Assembly (NCBI RefSeq): GCF_039522935.1
Contig: NZ_BAAAEI010000001.1
Coordinates: 248,001-312,000 of the forward strand
DNA from: Bowmanella denitrificans
GTDB lineage: Bacteria > Pseudomonadota > Gammaproteobacteria > Enterobacterales > Alteromonadaceae
Length of the DNA: 64,000 bases
Reading direction: 5' to 3'
The notes under the pieces are model-generated. The model had not been told where the DNA came from. It did not search any database and worked only from the letters and a program-made list of their open reading frames with translations. The position numbers and the translations under genes were made by a program. This document shows positions 35,862 through 43,271 of this stretch, in pieces (positions within the stretch are counted from its first letter, which is position 1; each line of letters opens with the position of its first letter).

Positions 35862-38063
35862 TTAGTGCACAAAACCAATAGGGCGGCTCATGCCTTTGAC
35901 CTTGTAACTATGCTCCTTAGCCAGCAATTCCAAACAGATACCAACGCTTCGTTGCCCGGTTAGGCTGCTTTTACGCTTAATCACTGAAAAATCACCGGGA
36001 GTGAGCCTGGGCATTGTTTGCAACTTTGCCATAGCCGACCTGGGTAGTGATTTACATCCCGACACCTCAAGTAGCAAGATTGCAGCCTGGTCAGGTGTCA
36101 GATAGTCAAACTCCAGTTTAAAATCAAAGCGTCTGGCCATAGCCCGGTCGAGCCGCTGCTCAAAATTGGTTGAAGCGATTAAAATGCCCTGAAAACACTC
36201 TATTTGCGTCAGCAGCTCGTTGACCTGGGATGTTTCCCAACTGCGTTGATGCAAACTTCTGTCTGTCAGCAAGCTGTCAGCTTCATCCAACAGTAAAATG
36301 GCGCTTTCCCGAGTGGCCTTTCTAAACACCTCAGCAATGTTTTGCTCTGTTCCTCCGACATACGGATCCAACAAATCCGACGCTCTGGTGTGGTGCAAAG
36401 GCATCTCTATCAGGCCAGATAAATAATAAGCAAAGCCGGTTTTGCCAGTGCCCGGTGGACCAAAAAGTAATAATCGTCCTTGTTTGGAGCGTGCCAACAT
36501 TTGCTGAATATCTACCAAACGGTCCCCTTTTAAATTGGTTAATTCGGGTCGGTAGGTGGTTTCTGACACATATCCGCTTTTTTCCAAGTTCTCCCCCAGA
36601 GGCTGCAATTGCCCTTCCAATAACGCTTCTATACAAGACTGCGCTTGTTCTTGGCGGTATCCGAGGGCTGAGGCAACTTTAGCCGCGGAAGCAATATGGC
36701 CCTGGGTTAACGCCCCATGTGATGCAAGCCTGTCGCAAAATACCTGTGCCACTTTTAACTTGCCCAATTGTTTTCGATACATCTTAGCCTTTTGGGACAT
36801 AGTGGGAGGATCCACTTTTACTACCATATCGAAACGGCGCAGCAATGACGGTTCAATGTGCTGGATCCAATTGGTGATCCAGATGGTGGGAACCACTGAA
36901 TCTTCCAGCAACTCGTTAAGCTGTATTTTGGAACTTACATCTCCCAATAACGTTTTTTCAAAGATGTCCTCGCATTCATCGACGCAGAGCATGGTATTGT
37001 CGACCCTGGACAATATCTTTTGAGCCAATCTAACTTTGCTGGTGCGCGAAGGCTTTCTTCCACTCAGGTCATTTTCTAAATTGTCCACACTAAATAAGTT
37101 TCCGTTTGCGTGCTTAGCAACGAGTCGAGAGAGTTGAGTCTTTCCCGTCCCCGGAGGACCGTAGAGTAAGATATTGACACCTCGCTCCCTTTTTTTCAGG
37201 CAAATAGCGAGATAATTGATTACTGGATCGATTTCGAGGTGGGCATAATGGCCTTTGTTTAGATGGCACTTGGGGTTACGGGATACCACTGCATTTAATA
37301 AGCTATCTGCAGTTAGTAGCCCATTGCATAGTAGAAGCTCCCTGATCGTATAGTCTATATCCAAGTCTAGGTACGCAATCCGTGGCAGCACGATTGTCCC
37401 CAGTACACCATTTTCGTTAAATGCCTTGACAAAGGAAGTAGCTGGTTGCTTTAACATACGAGCAAGCCCTGACGTACCATGCTTGTCTGTATCGATAAGC
37501 ATATCGGTGAATCGACAATAGTCGCCGTCTAACTGCCGGGCAAGAGCGAATTCAAGCAGCGCAGACTCTGCGTCATTCAAATTCAGCAACTCTGCCAACC
37601 TAGCGAGATTCTTTGCGATTTGAAGTGGATAAGGTATAGCCTCAGCCAGAGTAATAACAGTATAAACCAGCCAATCCCATTGCAGACTTTGTACGTCCGC
37701 TAACTCACTGAAGCCTTTTACTATTCCTCTGAATCTGGGCTTGAAGATAGACTCCAACCAGTCAAAAACATCGTTATTTCGTCTACTGACTATCAGCCAC
37801 TGACGGCGTACCCAAGGTTGAGTCACTATCCTCGACAATATATGAAATTGGAACTGCGTGGTGATATTGGTATCAAGTAAGTATTTTGCTGCCGTCTCTG
37901 GAGTAAACCAGCTTTGCCAATCTTCCAATAATACTCTGCCAACCCGCATCTGTTTATGGAAGGTAGACTCAAAATCCCGGATTTGCTCAAACGGAGAGAT
38001 ATCGGATTCTTCGCATCTCGCTTCCAACTGTTGAGTTTCTTTCAATGTAGTTTTATGGCCCAT
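35862..38063 (-). CDS. Tandem AAA+ ATPase
   Basis: A 733-residue protein with two AAA+ modules. The first has Walker A NILLYGPPGTGKTQLSRL near residue 300 and Walker B NTMLCVDECEDIFE. The second has Walker A LLLFGPPGTGKTGFAYYL near residue 532, Walker B SAILLLDEADSLL, and a pore-like segment DLLDPYVGGTEQNIAEVF. About 290 N-terminal residues are helical with no recognised domain. The second module resembles CDC48/FtsH-like remodelers and the first is more divergent (DECE rather than DEAD/DEAE). It is convergent with the 211-residue gene (280 bases apart) and divergent from the DUF262 gene. Its place among nucleases suggests a nucleic-acid or protein remodelling role in defence, not proven. Confidence 0.85.
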   Translation of the reverse strand: MGHKTTLKETQQLEARCEESDISPFEQIRDFESTFHKQMRVGRVLLEDWQSWFTPETAAKYLLDTNITTQFQFHILSRIVTQPWVRRQWLIVSRRNNDVFDWLESIFKPRFRGIVKGFSELADVQSLQWDWLVYTVITLAEAIPYPLQIAKNLARLAELLNLNDAESALLEFALARQLDGDYCRFTDMLIDTDKHGTSGLARMLKQPATSFVKAFNENGVLGTIVLPRIAYLDLDIDYTIRELLLCNGLLTADSLLNAVVSRNPKCHLNKGHYAHLEIDPVINYLAICLKKRERGVNILLYGPPGTGKTQLSRLVAKHANGNLFSVDNLENDLSGRKPSRTSKVRLAQKILSRVDNTMLCVDECEDIFEKTLLGDVSSKIQLNELLEDSVVPTIWITNWIQHIEPSLLRRFDMVVKVDPPTMSQKAKMYRKQLGKLKVAQVFCDRLASHGALTQGHIASAAKVASALGYRQEQAQSCIEALLEGQLQPLGENLEKSGYVSETTYRPELTNLKGDRLVDIQQMLARSKQGRLLLFGPPGTGKTGFAYYLSGLIEMPLHHTRASDLLDPYVGGTEQNIAEVFRKATRESAILLLDEADSLLTDRSLHQRSWETSQVNELLTQIECFQGILIASTNFEQRLDRAMARRFDFKLEFDYLTPDQAAILLLEVSGCKSLPRSAMAKLQTMPRLTPGDFSVIKRKSSLTGQRSVGICLELLAKEHSYKVKGMSRPIGFVH

Positions 38064-38270
38064 CTATACCTCCAGACTGTTGCTTGGAAGCTAAATCATG
38101 TGCCGAAATTGCGACATAATGCGTCGCCATATAGATTGATAAATGCGAATGTTACCATAATGGGCTGTTGCTCCAGCAATAGAGCTTATGCGCATAGCTT
38201 CAGGAAACCGTTTAGAGGATTGTGTGGTAACTTAATGGTTCATAAAGCATTTTTCGACAGAGAAGCATAT

Positions 38271-40352
38271 ATGTCTGGTATCAAACTTATTGATAACACT
38301 AACTTGATTACTGTTCTATTGCCGGACTGGTGTGGTGCGTTAGGGGAAGATATCTATTTACCTTTGATACAACGAAATTTTGTCTGGAAACCAGAACAGA
38401 TCGCTTATTTATGGGACAGCATTTTACGAGGTTTCCCGCTGGGAAACTTGATGGTTGTGCCGATTGAGCAAGAAACAAAGGTTAAGTGCAATTCAGAATA
38501 TCAGTCTGTCAGCAGTGGTTGGCTGCTTCTGGACGGCCAGCAACGCTCCAGAGCCATTGCGGGTGGATATAAGTTCTCCGAGGATAATGGTTTCAGGGTT
38601 TGGGTGGGGTTGAATTCCGAGCCTGCAAATCCGAAGCTGAAATTCGATATCAGGGTAACCACTCGGCAGCACCCCTTTGGGTTTGACCCTTTGTTTAGAC
38701 CTCTGAGTATGTCACACCGATCTGCTGCCTATTCTTACTTTGAAGAGCAATACAAGGGTGAGAAGTCTGCTTCACTAGGACTGAATGTGACAACGCCGTT
38801 TTCAGCTCAAGGGCATGAGTATCTTCCACTGGATGTATATTTTGACAGTGAGAGGACGCACGAGGAACTAATACCTTTCACTCTGAAAGAAGCTCTTGAG
38901 GGAGTTAAAGCTTACCAACTGGTGGCTCTGTCTGTCAGTACAGATGTGTTAAACGCACCAGTTGAAGTAGGTACAAGACAAGACTCAAAGCCCGAAGATA
39001 GTAACTTACCTGTTGAACTGCTGTTCGAGCGAATTGGCAGCGGTGGTACGCGTTTATCTAATGAAGACTATGCCTATTCATTAATTAAACAGCGCATGCC
39101 CGATGCACACAAAGTGGTCGAAAATGTGCTTAAACAGTCGGATTTACAGGAATTCTTTTCCCCTCTGTCACTCATCAGCATCGCATTGCGGTTATCTTGT
39201 AGTTTTTGTGGCGAGGGTGGAAAGGATATTGATGATGTGCATTATTCAAAAAGTAACATTTTCAAGATTATTGAAAACAATGCCAACAGCAGGTTTATCC
39301 AAGAACAGGTTGTGCAAGCCGGACGGTTAACCACGCTCCTAGAGTCATTGATCGAATCTCTTATGCATACAAATAGTAACGCCAATGGATTACCGGTCTA
39401 CTTGCTGAAGGCTTTACCGATTTCGTTTTGGCAACTGATGATATGTTGGATTTGGCAACAGCCTAACAAACATCTGTTGGAAAGTAAGGAGCAACTAATT
39501 GGGTTTGCGTTGTTGTGGTTGTTCTATTCACCCAATACGAAGATGGCACGGAAAATTACACGCCATATCATCAAAGATATAAGGACTAACCCTGTTCGCT
39601 CCGCTGATTGGCTTGGCGAACAGTTTTGTCTGTATTGTCTCGATCTTTCCGTTAACAACATTACCCCAAAAGCGGGTCTGATTACGCCTGAAATATTTCG
39701 CAGTAGCGTGATTACACTGGCGAATCAAGAGGAACCTATCCTAAAAAACCGTAATTTTAGAATTCAGAATCTCAAGAATCAATTTAATGACGAGCGAAGT
39801 CAAATTGCTGCGGGTGAATGTTTGTCCCATTTTTGGAGCAACAGAAAGTTACTTATTTGGTTTCAGCGAAAATATTTACGCGAAATAAATAAGCAAAGAG
39901 CAGTCAAGATTTCGGAACATATTACACCTTATGACTATGATCATATTGTTCCCCAGAACTATTGGGCAAGAGGCAATACCAGCAGAGGAAAACAGCTGCA
40001 GCAGACAAACTTCTACAGTTGGAAACTTCAACACAATGCCCATACCGATTTAGGTAATAGTATTGGCAATTATCAATTGCTGAGCTTTGCCGACAACCGC
40101 GTAAAACAAGATAAAGACTATCAACGTTTTATCGCTGACTTTGCAGGTGATAAAGCTCGGGATTTATGCATCGAGCCCAATGTTGGGGCGTTATTCGGGG
40201 AAACGCCAGGTAAGCATAATAATTATGAATGGAATTCTGATTCGGTAAAGGCGTATCAGAGTGCTATTGAGCATAGAATAGTCGACCTGTATACCCAGTT
40301 TTACCAGTTTATCGCAGACGTTGGCCTCACTTCCACATTGATTGACACCTAA
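38271..40352 (+). CDS. DUF262/HNH protein, GmrSD-like
   Basis: About 693 residues. The N-terminal DUF262 (ParB/GmrS-like) domain shows IYLPLIQRNFVWKPEQIAYL with LRGFPLGNLMVVP from residue 30, then GWLLLDGQQRSRAIAGG, the DGQQR nucleotide-site motif. The C-terminal part has YDYDHIVPQNYW near residue 556, a DUF1524-type HNH nuclease motif. Fusion of these two is the arrangement of GmrSD type-IV restriction enzymes that attack modified phage DNA. ATG at 38271 with AGAGAAG upstream is preferred; in-frame ATG 38235 is possible, while the frame from 37956 would overlap the divergent ATPase gene. 207 bases separate the two divergent starts. Codon use is mildly atypical. Confidence 0.85.
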   Translation: MSGIKLIDNTNLITVLLPDWCGALGEDIYLPLIQRNFVWKPEQIAYLWDSILRGFPLGNLMVVPIEQETKVKCNSEYQSVSSGWLLLDGQQRSRAIAGGYKFSEDNGFRVWVGLNSEPANPKLKFDIRVTTRQHPFGFDPLFRPLSMSHRSAAYSYFEEQYKGEKSASLGLNVTTPFSAQGHEYLPLDVYFDSERTHEELIPFTLKEALEGVKAYQLVALSVSTDVLNAPVEVGTRQDSKPEDSNLPVELLFERIGSGGTRLSNEDYAYSLIKQRMPDAHKVVENVLKQSDLQEFFSPLSLISIALRLSCSFCGEGGKDIDDVHYSKSNIFKIIENNANSRFIQEQVVQAGRLTTLLESLIESLMHTNSNANGLPVYLLKALPISFWQLMICWIWQQPNKHLLESKEQLIGFALLWLFYSPNTKMARKITRHIIKDIRTNPVRSADWLGEQFCLYCLDLSVNNITPKAGLITPEIFRSSVITLANQEEPILKNRNFRIQNLKNQFNDERSQIAAGECLSHFWSNRKLLIWFQRKYLREINKQRAVKISEHITPYDYDHIVPQNYWARGNTSRGKQLQQTNFYSWKLQHNAHTDLGNSIGNYQLLSFADNRVKQDKDYQRFIADFAGDKARDLCIEPNVGALFGETPGKHNNYEWNSDSVKAYQSAIEHRIVDLYTQFYQFIADVGLTSTLIDT

Positions 40353-40388
40353 GCTAGACAGATGAAGCAATTATAGGGGAACAGAGCG

Positions 40389-40502
40389 ATGACATTGAGC
40401 ATACACAACGCAGACAACTGGGCATTGAGGATGTTTGGCAAAGCCGAGCTGAAGGATAAACGCAGAACATGAAGGTTGATAGACGTGACAACCCGGCAGG
40501 CG
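40389..40502 (+). pseudogene. IS4/Tn5-type transposase N-terminus, decayed
   Basis: From ATG 40389 the reading is NADNWALRMFGKAELKDKRR then T, a TGA stop, RLIDVTTRQA and further stops. WA-x4-FG-x-A-x-L-x-D-x-RRT-x-RL is the conserved start of the Tnp_DNA_bind (Tn5/IS4) domain. The rest of the transposase is absent. It is a leftover of an insertion sequence on the right side of the island, 36 bases after the DUF262 gene. No terminal inverted repeats were identified. Confidence 0.7.
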
Positions 40503-40510
40503 TAGTAAAT

Positions 40511-40528
40511 GGGGTAGTCTGTTACCCC
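40511..40528. terminator. Possible hairpin downstream of the IS remnant
   Basis: GGGGTA-GTCTGT-TACCCC is a 6-bp stem with a 6-base loop, followed by CCTTTG. It could end transcription from the DUF262 gene, but there is no proper T-tract. It may instead be a remnant of the insertion sequence. Confidence 0.3.
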
Positions 40529-40659
40529 CCTTTGCCCGATTGGTTCAATACACAGTCTGCGATGCGCAACAACACAGATGAAAAAAATAATGCATCATTT
40601 TTGTTATTGCAATGTTAACGCCGTCGGGATAGTGTAGAAGAAAACAAGGAATGTTATTT

Positions 40660-41082
40660 ATGAATCAAACCTATAGTTCCAAGGTGGATATTCTTTTTGC
40701 TCTAATTTTAATTTTTTCGCTTTTTATTTCTCTTAGAGGTTTGTCATCTTTAGGCTTATCTCTTCAGTTGAACCAATCTTTTATTCCAAAGATAGTGTTG
40801 TTACTTTTTGGTATTATTCTACCGCTATCAATATTGTTTTTTACCAACTACAAAGTCGAAGGAGAGCAACTAATTGTTCGGTCCTCAATCTTTAAATGGA
40901 ATATACCTATAAATTCTATAGAAAAAATAGAGAAGGAAAAGAACTTAGTTGCTTCACCAGCACTTTCCATAGAACTAATCTCTATTAAAGCTAAAGACAA
41001 ACACATCCTAATTTCACCCAAAGAAGAAGATGAGTTCATTAAAAATCTAATAAGCATCAATGAGAAAATCGTTGTGAAATAA
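40660..41082 (+). CDS. Small membrane protein with bacterial PH (YyaB-like) domain
   Basis: About 140 residues. Two hydrophobic segments (ILFALILIFSLFISLRGL; IVLLLFGIILPLSILFF) precede a soluble domain: NYKVEGEQLIVRSSIFKWNI, a middle SPALSIELISIKAK, and an end LISPKEEDEFIKNLI. That pattern is the YyaB-like bacterial PH domain (Tyr-x-Val-x-Gly-x-x-Leu start, Ser-Pro-Ala-Leu-Ser middle, SPK-x-x-x-x-FI end). ATG 40660 has AAGGA 9 bases upstream; ATG 40651 would abut that site. The gene is very AT-rich, unlike the rest of the window, which suggests recent transfer. Function unknown. Confidence 0.65.
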   Translation: MNQTYSSKVDILFALILIFSLFISLRGLSSLGLSLQLNQSFIPKIVLLLFGIILPLSILFFTNYKVEGEQLIVRSSIFKWNIPINSIEKIEKEKNLVASPALSIELISIKAKDKHILISPKEEDEFIKNLISINEKIVVK

Positions 41083-41148
41083 AACAATTAAAAATGAAAA
41101 TAATTTAAAACAATAAAAAATGAAAATAATTTAAAACAATAAAAAAGG
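41081..41148. repeat. AT-rich 26-bp tandem repeat, about 2.6 copies
   Basis: Units at 41081-41106 and 41107-41132 differ by one base (aaaacaat[t/a]aaaaatgaaaa then taattt), and a partial third unit runs to 41148. The array starts at the stop codon of the PH-domain gene. It has no spacer structure, so it is not a CRISPR. Confidence 0.9.
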
Positions 41149-41222
41149 AAACATTCTTGGGTTGTGCTATTTTAATCATCGCAAGAATACACTTATTAAT
41201 TTAGATGCATAAGAGGTTGATG

Positions 41223-41396
41223 ATGGAAACATTCACTTTTATGGCTTCCTTTATTCTGGTATTTGTCGCTATACCCGGCCTGGTTGTATATCGGCAGCAT
41301 AAGAGTATTGAAAAAACGGCTCGCTGGATTATTGTATTTCTAGCACTGCCAATAATCGGGATTTTGGTCTATATCTACTTAAACAAAAAACAGTAA
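41223..41396 (+). CDS. Small PLDc_N-type membrane protein
   Basis: About 57 residues, mostly two transmembrane helices: FMASFILVFVAIPGLVVY and WIIVFLALPIIGILVYIYLN. The pattern of a Trp-containing second helix with LPIIG-x-x-x-Y is that of the PLDc_N domain found alone or at the start of cardiolipin synthases. AAGAGG lies 6 bases before ATG 41223 (ATG 41220 equally possible). AT-rich like the preceding gene. Likely a membrane-stress or accessory peptide; function unknown. Confidence 0.6.
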   Translation: METFTFMASFILVFVAIPGLVVYRQHKSIEKTARWIIVFLALPIIGILVYIYLNKKQ

Positions 41397-41543
41397 TTTC
41401 TGTTAAGTTTTTTGACTAAGCTTATGATGGCTGCTCTCCTGCAGCCGCCATAAATACCTACCAATTATGCAGATTGGTGACACTAGACAATTCTTACAGA
41501 GTAATCATTTAGTGTCTGTATAACGGAGTCATCGCAAACTTCA

Positions 41544-41587
41544 CTTCGTGTCTTTCGTGGTCTTCGTGGTCTTCGTGGTCTTCGTGG
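41544..41587. repeat. TCTTCGTGG 9-bp tandem repeat
   Basis: Three perfect TCTTCGTGG copies (41561-41587) follow a variant with one additional T (41551-41560) and a partial CTTCGTG. Similar short CTTCGTGG arrays occur between genes in many bacterial genomes. Function unknown. Copy-number slippage is expected. Confidence 0.9.
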
Positions 41588-41626
41588 TAAATTCTGTTAT
41601 CCATATTCTAATAACCAGAAAAACAA

Positions 41627-41648
41627 AAAGCGCCAACCAGGGCGCTTT
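41627..41648 (-). terminator. Intrinsic terminator of the hppD operon
   Basis: AAAGCGCC-AACCAG-GGCGCTTT is a perfect 8-bp stem. Read leftward it is followed by TTGTTTTT, a proper U-tract. It lies about 50 bases after the fumarylacetoacetase-family stop codon. Confidence 0.88.
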
Positions 41649-41696
41649 GCTTAGCCGATGCATCAATAAGCATAGATCGGCAATGTAAAGTCGGGC

Positions 41697-42704
41697 TTAT
41701 GCCTGCTGCACAACCTGATCAATACAACCAAATATAGACTGACCGTTCTGGTCCAGCATCTCAATGCGGATACTGTTGCCAAAGTCCATAAAAGGCGTAC
41801 TGGGCTGACCTTGCTGAATGGTTTCAATCATACGAATTTCAGCAATACAGCTATAACCGACACCGCCTTCTGCTACAGGTTTACCTGGGCCATCATTGAG
41901 TTTATTCGATACCGTACCGGAACCGATAATGGTGCCGGCCACCAGCGGACGGGTTTTAGCGGCATGGGCAATTAACTGGCCAAAGTGAAAGGTCATATCC
42001 ACTCCGGCATTAGGCTTACCAAACAGCTCTCCATTTAAATGGCTGATCAGCGGCAAATGCAGTTTGCCGGCTTGCCAGGCACCACCCAGCTCGTCCAGCG
42101 TTACGCATACCGGTGAAAAGGCACTGGAAGGTTTGGACTGGTAAAAACCAAAGCCTTTGGCCAGTTCCGCCGGAATCAGACCACGTAGCGACACATCGTT
42201 AACCAGCATCACCAGGCGGATATAGGACAACGCCTGCTCGGCCGAAACACCCATGGGCACGTCATCAACAATCACTGCGACTTCGGCTTCAAAGTCGATA
42301 CCAAAACCTTCACTTTGCGGCATCAGCACTGGGGCATGAGGGGCAAGGAAGGTATCTGAGCCGCCCTGGTAAATCAGCGGGTCGGTCCAGAAAGTATCAG
42401 GCATCTCGGCATTACGCGCCTTACGCACCAACTCAACGTGGTTCACGTAAGCACTGCCGTCGGCCCAATGATATGCACGAGGCAGTGGCGATGCGCAGTC
42501 TGCCTGATTAAAGGGTTCGCCGCTCACATCACCCTGTTCCAGGGCCTGATAGCGTTCGCGCAGCGGCGCTTCCAGCTCGGCCCAGTTGTCCAGGGCAAAT
42601 TGCAGCGTCGGCGCGATATCTGAGACTGACAGCATACGGCTCAGATCTTTGCTGACCAGTACCAACTTACCGTCACGAGCGGATTTCAGACTGGCCAGCT
42701 TCAT
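41697..42704 (-). CDS. Fumarylacetoacetate hydrolase family protein
   Basis: A 335-residue FAH-superfamily enzyme. Central metal-site motifs are GFGIDFEAEVAVIVDDVP (acidic ligands), MLVNDVSLRGLIP and YQSKPSSAFSPVCV. The end has GTIIGSGTVSNKLND and GYSCIAEIRMIETI. Fumarylacetoacetases split fumarylacetoacetate to fumarate and acetoacetate, the last step of tyrosine breakdown. The length and N-terminus fit the bacterial type found beside hppD. It overlaps the VOC gene by 4 bases (ATGA type) and ends at a strong terminator. Acylpyruvase-type activity cannot be excluded, but context supports fumarylacetoacetase. Confidence 0.88.
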   Translation of the reverse strand: MKLASLKSARDGKLVLVSKDLSRMLSVSDIAPTLQFALDNWAELEAPLRERYQALEQGDVSGEPFNQADCASPLPRAYHWADGSAYVNHVELVRKARNAEMPDTFWTDPLIYQGGSDTFLAPHAPVLMPQSEGFGIDFEAEVAVIVDDVPMGVSAEQALSYIRLVMLVNDVSLRGLIPAELAKGFGFYQSKPSSAFSPVCVTLDELGGAWQAGKLHLPLISHLNGELFGKPNAGVDMTFHFGQLIAHAAKTRPLVAGTIIGSGTVSNKLNDGPGKPVAEGGVGYSCIAEIRMIETIQQGQPSTPFMDFGNSIRIEMLDQNGQSIFGCIDQVVQQA

Positions 42705-43249
42705 TGCTGACCTCCTGGAAATTCACCTTCGCCGTGCAGCCAGGCGGCGTGTTTAGGCGCCTTTTTGGTTTGTGCCCATTCGTCCAACATGGCCGGAGCA
42801 ACGCGTTTCAGCTCTTCCAGCATACCGGGTTTGGCGGTATTGGCCGCCAGTTCAATCCGGTGACCATTAGGATCAAAGAAGTAGATGGACTTAAAGATGG
42901 TGTGCTCTGTAGGGCCCAGCACCTTTAAACCGGCATTTTCCAGACGCTGTTTAGCGGCCAGCAACTCATCCATTGAGGCCACTTCAAACGCAATATGCTG
43001 TACCCAGGCCGGGGTATTCTGATCGCGATCCATATCCGGCGAGTTTGGCAGCTCAAAGAATGCCAACACATTGCCCTGACCGGCATCCAGAAACACATGC
43101 ATATAAGGGTCCGGGGCCTTGGTGGAAGGCACTTCGTTTTCAGCGATGGCCAGCAGAAAGTCCATATCCAGCAGGTCGCGGTAAAATTCCACGGTCTGCT
43201 TGGCATCCTTGCAGCGGTACGCTACGTGGTGAATGCGTTGAATTTTCAT
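42701..43249 (-). CDS. VOC family protein in the tyrosine-degradation operon
   Basis: A 182-residue vicinal-oxygen-chelate protein. IQRIHHVAYRCKDAKQTVEF starts the first beta-alpha-beta module (metal His). VQHIAFEVASMDEL starts the second (metal His), and FFDPNGHRIELA supplies the usual terminal Glu. Thus a metal site is complete and the protein may be a dioxygenase, glyoxalase or isomerase. It sits between hppD (22 bases upstream) and the FAH gene (4-base overlap), the place where homogentisate dioxygenase or maleylacetoacetate isomerase would often be found. The reaction is unknown. Confidence 0.85.
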   Translation of the reverse strand: MKIQRIHHVAYRCKDAKQTVEFYRDLLDMDFLLAIAENEVPSTKAPDPYMHVFLDAGQGNVLAFFELPNSPDMDRDQNTPAWVQHIAFEVASMDELLAAKQRLENAGLKVLGPTEHTIFKSIYFFDPNGHRIELAANTAKPGMLEELKRVAPAMLDEWAQTKKAPKHAAWLHGEGEFPGGQQ

Positions 43250-43271
43250 CGTTACTCCTTATGCCGTTGCC

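Larger units (their letters stand above)
41397..41696. other. Intergenic region right of the accessory island
   Basis: Three hundred bases without a gene. It contains a TCTTCGTGG tandem repeat (41544-41587) and the terminator of the tyrosine-degradation operon (41627-41648). No RNA gene recognised. Confidence 0.6.

Noticed and set aside
37956..38270. Longer N-terminus of the DUF262 protein
   Set aside because: The additional codons overlap the divergent ATPase gene and show no family similarity; ATG 38271 has a ribosome site and lies 30 residues before the conserved motif.
41081..41587. Two repeat arrays considered as CRISPR
   Set aside because: Both are head-to-tail tandem repeats without unique spacers, and no cas1/cas2 genes are present. 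The Cas4-like domain in DUF2779 is a separate family.
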